From contig NZ_JAAONZ010000003.1 of assembly GCF_011602365.1 (NCBI RefSeq), positions 124,001-188,000 of the forward strand: 64,000 nt of DNA, written 5' to 3'. How positions within the stretch are numbered: the first letter of the stretch is position 1; the number at the start of each line of letters is the position of its first letter. The position numbers and the translations under genes are program-made. This DNA comes from Pseudomaricurvus hydrocarbonicus (GTDB lineage: Bacteria > Pseudomonadota > Gammaproteobacteria > Pseudomonadales > Cellvibrionaceae). The notes beneath the pieces were generated by a model. That model made no database searches, was not told the origin of the DNA, and saw only the letters and a list, made by a program, of their open reading frames with translations. Below, one piece after another: positions 45,636 through 53,961 of this stretch.

Positions 45636-46442
45636 ATGGCAGTTTCTTTAGATTACACCAATAAAACCGTGGTGGTGATCGGTGGCACCAGTGGCATTAA
45701 CCGGGGGGTGGCGGAAGAATTTGCCCGGCAGGGCGCCAGAGTCGCCGTCGCCAGCCGCTCCCAGGACAAAGTAGATGACACCGTCGCCAGCTTACAATCT
45801 CTGGGGGCGGAGGCCATGGGGTTTGTGGCCGATGTTCGCAACCCTGACGCGATTGCAGCCGGTTTGGCGAGTGTCCAGCAGGCCTACGGAGATTTTGATG
45901 TGCTGGTGTCCGGTGCTGCCGGTAATTTTCCGGCCACCGCGAAGGGCATGTCCACCAATGCCTTTAAAACCGTGGTGGACATTGATTTGCTGGGCACGTT
46001 TCATGTGATGAAAGGCGCCTACGACTACTTGAAAAAGCCGGGTGCCAGTGTGATTAACATTTCGGCACCGCAGGCGTTTTTGCCAATGATGGCCCAGTCC
46101 CATGTGTGCGCGGCTAAAGCGGGTGTGGATATGGTAACCCGAACTCTGGCGATGGAGTGGGGGCCGGAGGGCATTCGCATTAATTCCGTCGTGCCGGGCC
46201 CTATCGACAAGACAGAGGGGATGGAACGCCTGGCGCCCACCGAAGAACTGCGCCGGTTAACGCTGGAGTCGGTACCGTTAAAACGCATGGGGGAGACCCG
46301 GGACATTGCCAATGCCTGCCTGTTTTTAGGGTCGGATTTGGCCGCCTATGTGAGCGGTGTGATTTTGCCGGTGGATGGGGGCTGGTCGCAGGGAGGGTGT
46401 GGCGGCATGAGTCACGCCCTGATGGGCTTTGCCTCGGTCTGA
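45636..46442 (+). CDS. SDR-family oxidoreductase, 2,4-dienoyl-CoA reductase-like
   Basis: 268 aa Rossmann-fold dehydrogenase. NADP-binding motif GGTSGINRG near residue 18, SRSQDK after beta2, and NFPATAKGMSTNAFKTVVDIDLLGTF, quoted around 45925-45995. The usual catalytic Tyr of YxxxK is absent: the site reads VCAAK, with only the lysine kept, as in peroxisomal-type 2,4-dienoyl-CoA reductases (AxSAK). LAMEWGPEGIRINSVVPGPI also fits that group. It may help degrade unsaturated fatty acids; no beta-oxidation genes are adjacent. AAGGAGA lies 5 bases upstream. A terminator follows. Confidence 0.82.
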   Translation: MAVSLDYTNKTVVVIGGTSGINRGVAEEFARQGARVAVASRSQDKVDDTVASLQSLGAEAMGFVADVRNPDAIAAGLASVQQAYGDFDVLVSGAAGNFPATAKGMSTNAFKTVVDIDLLGTFHVMKGAYDYLKKPGASVINISAPQAFLPMMAQSHVCAAKAGVDMVTRTLAMEWGPEGIRINSVVPGPIDKTEGMERLAPTEELRRLTLESVPLKRMGETRDIANACLFLGSDLAAYVSGVILPVDGGWSQGGCGGMSHALMGFASV

Positions 46443-46468
46443 CAGCTAAACCTCGTCAAGGCAGTCAT

Positions 46469-46501
46469 AAAAAAACCGGCACAGGAACGGCCGGTTTTTT
46501 T
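46469..46501. terminator. Bidirectional terminator after SDR gene
   Basis: AAAAAAACCGGC pairs with GCCGGTTTTTTT across a 9-base loop; A-run and T-run on either side suit the SDR gene and the convergent TonB receptor gene. Confidence 0.9.
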
Positions 46502-46509
46502 ATGCTTTT

Positions 46510-46572
46510 CTAGTTTCTAGTTTCTAGTTTCTAGTTTCTAGTTTCTAGTTTCTAGTTTCTAGTTTCTAGTTT
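46510..46572. repeat. Nine tandem CTAGTTT heptamers
   Basis: Exact copies with period 7 from 46510 to 46572, 8 bases after the SDR terminator. A further TAGTTTCTAG occurs at 46613-46622 over the stop codon of the receptor gene. Confidence 0.97.
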
Positions 46573-46587
46573 CCACCCCAGGGTGCT

Positions 46588-46612
46588 CTCTCTTGCTTCG
46601 CAATTCACCTTG
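46588..46612 (+). repeat. 25-bp dispersed repeat, copy B
   Basis: CTCTCTTGCTT followed by CGCAATTCACCTTG; one mismatch to copy A at 44612-44636 on the other strand. Preceded by CACCCCAGGGTG, which shares CCCAGG with the sequence before copy A. Confidence 0.85.
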
Positions 46613-46618
46613 TAGTTT

Positions 46619-49243
46619 CTAGAACCGATAAGCGACATCCACGCCGTACATCCGGGGTAACCGCACCGCGGCGGTGTGAGAGCCAATCGCTCTTCCCGGA
46701 CCGGTGTAGTCCCGCAGGTCTTCTTCGTCTGTCAGGTTGTTCACCCAGGCCGCCACGCTCCAGGCATCGCTGGCGCTGTTGAACGTAGCGCGAGCATTGA
46801 TCCGCTGGTAGGAGTCAATGGTTTTGTCCCGCTGAATACTGACGCGTTCATCGGACCAGTTGTAGTCGGCCCGCAGTACCAGTTCACCCGCCGAGTCGAA
46901 GGGGATGGTGTACTCCCCCATGACGTAAAATTTATTTTCGGGCGTATTGGCAACGGGTTCACCGGTAAGGTCTTCCCCGTTGTTGACAACGGTGTAACCT
47001 GTAATCTCAGTGTCCAGGTAGCTATAGTTTGCGGAGACGAAAAGTTGGTCGGTCACTGACCAGTATACTTCCAGATCAACGCCCTGCCCCTCAACGTCCG
47101 AGGTGGTGATGTTATAGCTGGGAATCGGGGTGCCCACCAGTTCCAGATCCTGTTTGTTGTCGTATTCATAAAAATAAGCGGCGGCATTGAAACGGACTTT
47201 GCCATCCATCAGGTCGGCTTTGTAGCCAATTTCGTAGTTGGTGACCTCTTCCTGATCAAACGCCGGTTCGACATCGGGGCCAAAGCTGAGGCTGTTAAAG
47301 CCGCCGGACTTGAAACCAGTGGCGACAGAGCCGTAGACCATGGCGGTATCACTGACGAAATAATCTAACACCACGCGGCCTGAAAGTGCATCCCAGTTTT
47401 CTTCGTACTTTTGGGGAACGTTGCCGCCGTCAAGGCCGTTATTGTAGAAGAACAACCCGAGAGCCAGCGGTTGGCTGCCCAATGCGGCAATGGTGTTAAA
47501 GAGTGAGTTGGATGGGTTGTAGCCGGTTTCCACGGTGAAGACTTTTTCATCGTAGGTGTAGCGAAGGCCAGCGGTCAGGTTCATGCGTTCGGTCAGTGAA
47601 TAGGTAAAGTCTCCATAGACCGCTGAGCTTTCGTAGGTGCCGGTATTGTGGACAGATTCGGTCCAGTCGGGACTGGAGGTTAGCCCGGCCTGGATTTGTG
47701 GCAACATGCAGGCTCCGATGGCATTCTGAGCACCATAGCTGGCAGCGAAGTCCCCCACGGAAGCGCCACCACAGCCAGCGCCGCCATCAATAAGGTGCAG
47801 GGCGCCGAAGGGGCTGGATGCACCGGTCGGGTCTAATGGATTAGGTTGCGAGGCGTACAGCGGGAACATGAACTGCGCCAATGCAATACCGTTAGCTCCG
47901 CCGGCAGTCAGGGCGGCGCGTGCACCGTTAATGACCTCGGCAATGTCCGCTTCGCTGGAGTCAGCGGTTAGCCCCAAAGCGGCACCGGACAAGCCCAGGC
48001 TTGCCAATGCGTCGACGTTGTCGAGCAGCCCGGCGTAAAGGGCAAAGTTTTCCAGCGTGTTGGTGTTGGTGGTGGCATAGGTGGTGTGGTCTACATGTTC
48101 TTTGCTGTAGCCAGCGCCCAGTGTCCACTTCAATTTTTCGGTTTCGCCGGTAAAGCGGAATTCTTGGCTGAACTGGTCCTGATCATCCAGGTTTTCAGAT
48201 GAAAAATAATGGCCTGGGTCGGAAGAACCGTCTTCATCGTTTATAAAGGTAACGTTCATGGAGCGGTAAGCGGTGATGGACGTGAGGGTAAAGTTCTCAA
48301 AGTCGTGATTGACTTCGATAGACGTCCCAAACAAATCGCGTTCTTCGAGTGAGGCTACGTCCATGCTGGCATCGCCAAACACATCCAGTGGCCCGCTCAC
48401 ATTTTCTCCGGCGGCGTAAACGCTCTCGGTCACGGTGTTGACGGTACCCGAGTTCTGGCTCAGGTCACTGTATTCGCCGCGCCAGATAACTTCGGTCTTA
48501 TCGCTTGGTGTCCACAGCACCGAAGCGCGAAACGATTTGCTGTCAATATCGTTGAGATCTGGACCGTTGGTGTTTTCAATGAATCCGTCACGGCGGTTCA
48601 TGGAGCCGCCCACACGAATTGCCACTGTGTCTGAAATGGGGGTGTTGTAGGTGAAGTCCAGCTTTTGTTTGTTGTAGTCACCCAGGCTGCCAGAAATGCT
48701 GCCTTCGGTTTCCTGAGAAGGTTTTTTGGTGATGTAATGAATTGCACCGCCCGTCGCATTGCGACCGAACAACGTGCCCTGAGGGCCTTTGAGAATCTCG
48801 ATACGCTCAACATCGTCTAAAGGGATTTCAGCACCGGCACCCCGTGCGGCGTAAACACCGTCAACATAGAGGGCAACGGCGGGGTCGGAGCCGACGGTAA
48901 AGTCATCAGTTTGTATGCCACGTATACTGTAGGACGGTTGAGTGACGCTCTCATTGTTCATTTCTACGCCGGCAGTCGCGCGGCCAAGATCGCTGATCGA
49001 CTCCGCCCCCATTTCTTTCAGGGCATCGCCACTGAAGGCGGATATGGAAATCGGAACATCTTGCAGGTTTTCTTCACGCTTTTGAGCTGTGACAACAATT
49101 TCTTCCATCAAGGCCGAAGCATTCACATGCACAGCGCTGAGCGGTGAGGCCAAGGCTATCGCAATGGTCAGAGGAAGAGTTTTCAGGGGTGTTCGGTGTG
49201 CTTTTTTAGCCGTTGTCAGATGACTGAGGGTGAGATCGCTCAT
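46619..49243 (-). CDS. TonB-dependent outer-membrane receptor
   Basis: 874 aa. After an N-terminal export signal (hydrophobic core LPLTIAIALASPLSAV, ending VNASA) comes the TonB box EEIVVTAQKREENLQDVPIS. The plug domain includes SIRGIQTDDFTVGSDPAVALYVDGVY and IEILKGPQGTLFGRNATGGAIHYITK; the beta-barrel ends in VAYRF, the aromatic C-terminus needed for BAM insertion. This resembles the large family of receptors with unknown substrates common in Caulobacterales, sphingomonads and Cellvibrionales. No neighbouring transport or degradation gene shows the substrate. Its TAG stop lies in CTAG repeat sequence. Confidence 0.9.
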   Translation of the reverse strand: MSDLTLSHLTTAKKAHRTPLKTLPLTIAIALASPLSAVHVNASALMEEIVVTAQKREENLQDVPISISAFSGDALKEMGAESISDLGRATAGVEMNNESVTQPSYSIRGIQTDDFTVGSDPAVALYVDGVYAARGAGAEIPLDDVERIEILKGPQGTLFGRNATGGAIHYITKKPSQETEGSISGSLGDYNKQKLDFTYNTPISDTVAIRVGGSMNRRDGFIENTNGPDLNDIDSKSFRASVLWTPSDKTEVIWRGEYSDLSQNSGTVNTVTESVYAAGENVSGPLDVFGDASMDVASLEERDLFGTSIEVNHDFENFTLTSITAYRSMNVTFINDEDGSSDPGHYFSSENLDDQDQFSQEFRFTGETEKLKWTLGAGYSKEHVDHTTYATTNTNTLENFALYAGLLDNVDALASLGLSGAALGLTADSSEADIAEVINGARAALTAGGANGIALAQFMFPLYASQPNPLDPTGASSPFGALHLIDGGAGCGGASVGDFAASYGAQNAIGACMLPQIQAGLTSSPDWTESVHNTGTYESSAVYGDFTYSLTERMNLTAGLRYTYDEKVFTVETGYNPSNSLFNTIAALGSQPLALGLFFYNNGLDGGNVPQKYEENWDALSGRVVLDYFVSDTAMVYGSVATGFKSGGFNSLSFGPDVEPAFDQEEVTNYEIGYKADLMDGKVRFNAAAYFYEYDNKQDLELVGTPIPSYNITTSDVEGQGVDLEVYWSVTDQLFVSANYSYLDTEITGYTVVNNGEDLTGEPVANTPENKFYVMGEYTIPFDSAGELVLRADYNWSDERVSIQRDKTIDSYQRINARATFNSASDAWSVAAWVNNLTDEEDLRDYTGPGRAIGSHTAAVRLPRMYGVDVAYRF

Positions 49244-49498
49244 GATGGATGTAACTCTCTTATAGTGTTTTTCATTGTTTATTTTATAGTGAGTTATTAC
49301 GTCAAACTATTATTTATATTGTTCTATGCTGCGGGATGATCCTATCTTTTCATACAAGCGATTAAAAGCGTAAAGGGTGAACGGTCGGTCACAAGATTCC
49401 TCAGTTGTGCAATATACATACGACAGCTGCAACAAGGCTGCGAATAATGGAGTTATGGGGTGGGGGGAAGTGTCGGGTGAGAAGCTCACCGGCACCCT

Positions 49499-51148
49499 TT
49501 ATCGGACTGTCGGCAAGCGGATTTGAAACTCAGCACCGCCCAGTAAACTGCTGTTGCGGGCCTCAATGCTGCCGCCGTAGGCGCTGATAATGTCGGTGGA
49601 TACAGCAAGACCAATGCCTTGTCCCGGCTGAGCCGTGTCAGCGCGGGCACCGCGCTGCAGAATGGTTTGAGCCTGTTTATCGCTGATGCCGGGGCCATTG
49701 TCGGCGACCGTGAATACGCAGTCTGGTGTCTCTGTTGTGGCACTGACCATGACTTGGTTGCGGCCGTATTTACAGGCATTTTCAATCAGGTTCCCTAACA
49801 GTTCGAATAAATCCTGACTTTCAATGGGGTAGGACAGGGACTCGTCAATCGCGATGGTAAATTCTATGTTTTTTTCCTGATAAACTTTACCCATCACGTT
49901 GCACAACCTTTGTACAATTGGGCGTATTGCCTGCTGTGAATGTCGTTTTTGATTGGTTTGCAAGACAGCACGCTGCAGCTGGTGACGAATGATGGTTCCC
50001 ATGCGTTCCAGTTGTTCGTTAACCACCTCGGTGTCAATGAACCCACTCTGCGCCTGCTCGGCTGGCCCCTGTTGATCGGCGTGTTTCGAGGTTTGCTGTC
50101 TGTCGTGATGTTCGGTTTGCCTTGCTTGCGATTGATCTTTTTGCGCTGTGCTTGAACGTGTTGCCTCGCCACGCTGCAGTTCTCCCTGTATTACGGCCAG
50201 GGGCGTTTTCAGGCTGTGAGCCAAGTCTCCCAGCGTATTGCGATAGCGTTCGCGCTGCTGCTGTTCGTTGCGCAGGACTTCATTGAGGCTGTCGGTGACA
50301 GGGGTGATTTCATCCGGGTAGTTGCCCATTAATTGTGACTGGTTGCCCGACAAAAGGCGCTTTAGATCGGTCGCCAGTTTTTTCAGTGGCCTCAAGCCCC
50401 AGCGCATGATCAGTACTTGTACAGTGAGTAGCCCCATGGCCAGAAAACTTAAGCCATACCACAGTTGTTGGCGGTATTTTTTGACTTGTTGTTTGTAGGT
50501 TTGTCGATCGTGGTAGATCTGAAAGCGCAGTGGCAAGGTACTGTTGTCTTCTTCAACCCAGGAAAGATCGTAAGTCAGCCGAAAATAATTGCCGACGGAT
50601 TCCATCGCCCGTTGATCGGTCTGGAAGTTCATGGCGTTATAGGGCAGGCTGATGTTCAGGATGCTGACTGACTCGGATTGCCACAGTTGTTTCCAGGAAG
50701 AAATGCTGCCTGTTTCAAAGTTGGAGGGGGTGCTGACGGTGGCGTAAAGGCCAGAATCCACAACGTTGTAACGGGGTTCGTACAGCTGCTCAGGCAGCCA
50801 CAGTTGGCCTTGCTGCAGTTCGGCGGCACCGAGCAGAATGTACAATTGGCTTTGCAGCTGTTCCTGCTCAGCGGTAACCAGACTGTCCTTGAAGGCGCGT
50901 TCCAGCAGCAGGCCACTGGCGCCAATGAACAGGGGCAGACACAACAGGCTGGCGGCGATAAAGCGCCCTTGCAGCGAATTCAGGACATTGGTGACGTTGG
51001 CTTTTGAGCTGGGTTGACTCGCGTCTTTTCCTGAGCTCGACGCTGTGTCGGTGCTCGGCTCATTATCACTGTTTGGTTCATGATCACTGCTTGGCTCATT
51101 TTCACTGCTTGGATCTAGGCCCGGGCGGTATTTTTTGCCAGTGCTCAA
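49499..51148 (-). CDS. PhoQ-like sensor histidine kinase
   Basis: About 549 aa if the TTG at 51148 is used. Two membrane segments (FIAASLLCLPLFIGASG and LWYGLSFLAMGLLTVQVLIM) enclose a ~165-residue periplasmic sensor; then HAMP-like region, DHp with DLAHSLKTPLAVIQGEL (phospho-His), N-box LLGNLIENACKYG, ADNGPGIS and GQGIGLAVSTDII. The LKTPLAV type H-box is that of PhoQ. Two oddities: a hexapeptide repeat of the form PSSENE in the N-terminal tail, and a ~50-residue Gln/Ser-rich insertion in the DHp hairpin. No in-frame ATG lies after the regulator stop, so the start is uncertain. Partner of the upstream response regulator. Confidence 0.85.
   Translation of the reverse strand: MSTGKKYRPGLDPSSENEPSSDHEPNSDNEPSTDTASSSGKDASQPSSKANVTNVLNSLQGRFIAASLLCLPLFIGASGLLLERAFKDSLVTAEQEQLQSQLYILLGAAELQQGQLWLPEQLYEPRYNVVDSGLYATVSTPSNFETGSISSWKQLWQSESVSILNISLPYNAMNFQTDQRAMESVGNYFRLTYDLSWVEEDNSTLPLRFQIYHDRQTYKQQVKKYRQQLWYGLSFLAMGLLTVQVLIMRWGLRPLKKLATDLKRLLSGNQSQLMGNYPDEITPVTDSLNEVLRNEQQQRERYRNTLGDLAHSLKTPLAVIQGELQRGEATRSSTAQKDQSQARQTEHHDRQQTSKHADQQGPAEQAQSGFIDTEVVNEQLERMGTIIRHQLQRAVLQTNQKRHSQQAIRPIVQRLCNVMGKVYQEKNIEFTIAIDESLSYPIESQDLFELLGNLIENACKYGRNQVMVSATTETPDCVFTVADNGPGISDKQAQTILQRGARADTAQPGQGIGLAVSTDIISAYGGSIEARNSSLLGGAEFQIRLPTVR
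51057..51110. repeat. Three in-frame 18-bp tandem repeats in the sensor-kinase tail
   Basis: Units 51057-51074, 51075-51092 and 51093-51110, pattern GGYTCATNNTCACTGYTT. On the minus strand they encode a Pro-Ser-Ser-acidic-x-Glu hexapeptide. Confidence 0.85.
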
Positions 51149-51173
51149 TCTGGAGGTGGTTCCATGACTGCCA

Positions 51174-51842
51174 TCAGCTCTGGAATTCAAAACGATATCC
51201 CTGACCACGGACGGTGTGAATAAACTTTGCGCTTTGTTCGATTTTTTTGCGCAGACGCCCGACAAACACTTCAATAGTATTGCTGTCTCGATCGAAGTCT
51301 TGTGCGTAAAGGTACTCGGTCAGTTCCGATTTTGAAATGACTTTGCCTTGATGCCGGGCCAGGTATTCCAGGGTGTTGAACTCGTAGCTGGTGAGCTCAA
51401 TGGTTTGTTCGTCCAATTGCACGCGCTTTTTCTCGTAGTCGATGGTGAGCGGCCCAAAGGTCCAGGCGTTACTGGCCTGGCCAGCGGAGCGGCGCACCAG
51501 TGCTTGCACCCGGGCACGAAGTTCTTCCTGGTGAAAAGGCTTGGTGAGGTAATCGTCAGCCCCCGCTTCCAGCCCTTCAACCTTATCCTGCCAATCGCCG
51601 CGAGCGGTGAGAATTAAAATGGGGAAGTCCTTTCCGGCGGCACGAATGCGTTTGATGACTTCAATTCCATCCAGTTGTGGTAAGCCCAGATCAATAATGG
51701 CCAGGTCGTAGCGAAATTCTTCACCAAAATAGAGACCTTCGCGACCATCCGCAGCGCTGTCCACGGTAAAATTGAGCGCTTCCATCTGTTGCCGAATTTG
51801 CAGCTGCAGCTGGGTTTCATCTTCAACGATCAGCAAGTGCAT
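51174..51842 (-). CDS. OmpR/PhoP-family response regulator
   Basis: 222 aa from ATG 51842 (an upstream in-frame ATG at 51872 adds a tail not seen in the family). Receiver domain MHLLIVEDE with phospho-acceptor Asp51 (IIDLGLPQLDG) and Lys in DDYLTKPF; C-terminal winged helix ending HTVRGQGYRFEFQS. Closest in pattern to PhoP. It is downstream of a small secreted protein gene (30-base gap) and 25 bases before the kinase start, so the three form one operon. In other bacteria PhoPQ responds to divalent cations and envelope stress; the signal here is unknown. Confidence 0.93.
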   Translation of the reverse strand: MHLLIVEDETQLQLQIRQQMEALNFTVDSAADGREGLYFGEEFRYDLAIIDLGLPQLDGIEVIKRIRAAGKDFPILILTARGDWQDKVEGLEAGADDYLTKPFHQEELRARVQALVRRSAGQASNAWTFGPLTIDYEKKRVQLDEQTIELTSYEFNTLEYLARHQGKVISKSELTEYLYAQDFDRDSNTIEVFVGRLRKKIEQSAKFIHTVRGQGYRFEFQS

Positions 51843-51872
51843 AGTGTTTGTATCCTTCTGGCGTGCCGGCAA

Positions 51873-52187
51873 TTAGTCTGCGGCGACGTTAATGTAGCGA
51901 ACCTTGCCTTCATGCAGCATTTTGACCTGGTAGAAGCCATTCGTGCGCTTTACGCTCAGTACCTTTCCCTGCTGGCGTTGTTTGGCCATCGCTGCCGCCT
52001 GCTGTGAGCTTTTGGCTCCGTTGCCCGAACTTTTGCGCTCATTGACTTGGCGTTGCTCCGAATGACGATCCTTTTGACCGTGGGATTGGTCACGATCTTT
52101 AGGGGCTGCCTGGGCGGGCATCGATATCGAAACGGCAAGCATAATCAAGCCGCTGGCTAACAGGCAGGTCATTGCCTTGTACTTCAT
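51873..52187 (-). CDS. Small secreted protein with PepSY-like C-terminus
   Basis: 104 aa. Clear signal peptide (about residues 1-27, cleaved after AQA), a charged, Gln/Ser-rich middle that is probably disordered, and a C-terminal beta-strand motif GKVLSVKRTNGFYQVKML...GKVRYINV resembling the end of PepSY domains. GGAG lies 7 bases before the ATG. Small PepSY-type periplasmic proteins are often encoded directly before PhoPQ-like pairs and may modulate the sensor; that role is inferred here from position only. Confidence 0.72.
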   Translation of the reverse strand: MKYKAMTCLLASGLIMLAVSISMPAQAAPKDRDQSHGQKDRHSEQRQVNERKSSGNGAKSSQQAAAMAKQRQQGKVLSVKRTNGFYQVKMLHEGKVRYINVAAD

Positions 52188-52348
52188 GGACTCACTCCAT
52201 TGATTTCGGATGAAAACCTGGCAGGTTGATGATCGGCATGGTGGTGGTTGCTGTTTATACGATTTGTGCTTGTGCTGATCATGTGGCTTGCCATTCTTTT
52301 GGTGAGTCTCAATCTACCAATCCTGTCGCTATTAATAAATGGGATCAT

Positions 52349-52960
52349 CTATCTATACAGTGGTTTTACGCTCACGGCTACCTGAATGCGTTTCCCCGGG
52401 TGATGTTCGGTGCGGGTTTGATAGCGCTCTCCATCGTAACGGTAGGTGACATTGTACCCAACAATTTGCTCTTCGTATTCCGTGCGGTAATTGACCTCAC
52501 ACACCTCCTCGCTGACCGGGCGTGATCTTTCTTCACCCGACTGGCGGCTGTTGCTCCAGTCCCTCGCCAGGGTGGCTCCCAGCACACCGCCAACAACGGT
52601 ACCGACTTTTTTGTTGGTGTTGCTGTGGCCCACTTCATTGCCGATGGCGCCACCAATGATGGTGCCTAAAATGGCTGGGGTGTAAGACTGGTGGCGCGAT
52701 TGCTGAATATAGCGGGTTTCGAGACGGCAGGAACGCTCCGGGACGTCCCGGCTGATGGTCTGGTAAATTGGCTCAACTTGAGTGACTTTGGCGTACGCGG
52801 TGCGCTCATAGCTGCCGTACTGGCCGTGAACCGGGTGGTTTTTGTCGTGTCTGGGATGATCTTTCCAGGGGCCGCCTGCCGCAACGGGGAGAGCGATGGT
52901 GGTCAGGCACACTGCGGTGAGCAGGGATTGAGTCAGGGTCCGGTTAAGTGTTTTTTTCAT
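52349..52960 (-). CDS. Glycine-zipper 2TM domain protein
   Basis: 203 aa. Signal peptide ends near VAAGG (about residue 30). A histidine-rich stretch follows, then a segment with Cys in ERSCRLETRYIQQ and a glycine zipper: ILGTIIGGAIGNEVGH and VGTVVGGVLGATLARD, the Rickettsia 17-kDa antigen-type double helix. A second region (EEVCEVNYRTEYEEQIVGYNVTY, quoted in part) resembles proteins annotated as 2TM glycine-zipper envelope proteins. Likely periplasmic or outer-membrane associated; function unknown. Lies 161 bases upstream of the PhoP-like operon on the same strand. Confidence 0.82.
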   Translation of the reverse strand: MKKTLNRTLTQSLLTAVCLTTIALPVAAGGPWKDHPRHDKNHPVHGQYGSYERTAYAKVTQVEPIYQTISRDVPERSCRLETRYIQQSRHQSYTPAILGTIIGGAIGNEVGHSNTNKKVGTVVGGVLGATLARDWSNSRQSGEERSRPVSEEVCEVNYRTEYEEQIVGYNVTYRYDGERYQTRTEHHPGKRIQVAVSVKPLYR

Positions 52961-53114
52961 ACTTCTTCTCCTTGAGATAACCTGAGGCGGTCTAAGCTGT
53001 TATTCAGCTGGTATTTCAGTGTTGTCACCAGATTAGCTCGAGTAAACTGAACCCAGTCTGAAGCCTGAACGCAAAGTTGTGATACCCATCAAATATGAGT
53101 GGTTAGAGAGCCTT

Positions 53115-53696
53115 ATGTCCCGATTAGCCCTGTTTCCTTTGTCAAACCCGCTGTTTCCTGAACAAAAGATGACATTGCAAATCTTTGAGCCGCGCTACCT
53201 GTCTCTGGTCAGTCGCTGCCTGAAAAACGATGAGGGGTTCGGTGTGGTGCAAATCCGGGAGGGGCGGGAAGTGGGCAGTACCCCGCAAGTGTTCCAGTTT
53301 GGCGTCGAAGCGCGAATCATCGATTGGGAGCAGCTGGATAATGGTTTGTTGGGGATTACCGTTGTCGGTTGTCGAAAATTTACTCTGCAGAACACTCAGG
53401 TCGACAAAGACCACTTGATGGAGGCAGAAGTGACCTGGCTGCCGGAAGAGGCGCTGCGGCCCATACCAGACCGTTACGATGGGCTGGTGGACCTGGCGGA
53501 GCAGCTGCGCCAGCATCCGGTGGTGTCTGTGCTGAATCTGCCGACAGTGAAAAACAGCCGCGATCTCGGCTGGCAGCTGTGTCAGCTGTTGCCCCTGAGT
53601 GCTCCGGATAAGGTGGCGCTACTGTCCCTGGATGACCCGGAGGTGCGTTTGGAGCATCTGGCGGAGAGGGTCGCGCGGCTCAGTCGGGGGGAGTAG
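53115..53696 (+). CDS. Lon N-terminal-domain (LON substrate-binding) protein
   Basis: 193 aa consisting of one Lon N-domain without the ATPase or protease parts. Begins LALFPLSNPLFPEQKMTLQIFEPRYLSLV, the diagnostic start of the domain (quoted in part: FPLSNPLFP and IFEPRYL), and continues with GFGVVQIREG and GLLGITVVGCRKF. Stand-alone members are widespread in proteobacteria and of unknown function. ATG 53115 is preferred over an in-frame GTG at 53079 because the domain begins there. It is followed by the largest repeat island of the window. Confidence 0.88.
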   Translation: MSRLALFPLSNPLFPEQKMTLQIFEPRYLSLVSRCLKNDEGFGVVQIREGREVGSTPQVFQFGVEARIIDWEQLDNGLLGITVVGCRKFTLQNTQVDKDHLMEAEVTWLPEEALRPIPDRYDGLVDLAEQLRQHPVVSVLNLPTVKNSRDLGWQLCQLLPLSAPDKVALLSLDDPEVRLEHLAERVARLSRGE

Positions 53697-53699
53697 CTT

Positions 53700-53774
53700 C
53701 AGTAACTAGTAACTAGAAGCTAGGAAAAGATTGGAAAAGATTAGGGGCGAGTGGACAGTCGCGAGTAGACAGGA
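53700..53774. repeat. Degenerate heptamer blocks before the main array
   Basis: CAGTAA / CTAGTAA / CTAGAAG / CTAGG at 53700-53724, and a 14-bp period (GCGAGTG GACAGTC, GCGAGTA GACAGGA) at 53747-53774. GAAAAGATT also recurs twice at 53724-53742. Confidence 0.7.
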
Positions 53775-53819
53775 AAACATGAGAAAGAGGGTAGACGTGT
53801 GCAGGAGTGGGGTTAGACT

Positions 53820-53945
53820 TACTCGCTACTCGCTACTCGCTACTCGCTACTCGCTACTCGCTACTCGCTACTCGCTACTCGCTACTCGCTACTCGCTACT
53901 CGCTACTCGCTACTCGCTACTCGCTACTCGCTACTCGCTACTCGC
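53820..53945. repeat. Eighteen perfect tandem TACTCGC heptamers
   Basis: 126 bases of uninterrupted period 7, all 18 units identical. It is translated in any frame as a 7-residue repeat (for example TRYSLLA) because 21 bases hold three units. Followed by the 16-bp dispersed repeat at 53944-53959. Confidence 0.99.
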
Positions 53946-53959
53946 CTGGGCTGACTCGC
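53944..53959. repeat. 16-bp dispersed repeat, second copy
   Basis: GCCTGGGCTGACTCGC, identical to 44641-44656; here it joins the TACTCGC array to the 3' end of the LysR gene, 2 bases from the stop codon. Confidence 0.85.
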
Positions 53960-53961
53960 CC

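Noticed and set aside
49310-49495. Small 61-codon open frame between the TonB receptor and sensor kinase genes
   Set aside because: No ribosome binding site or family; overlaps what should be the receptor promoter region.
53820-53945. Possible CRISPR array
   Set aside because: The repeat is a continuous 7-bp tandem without spacers, and no cas genes are present.
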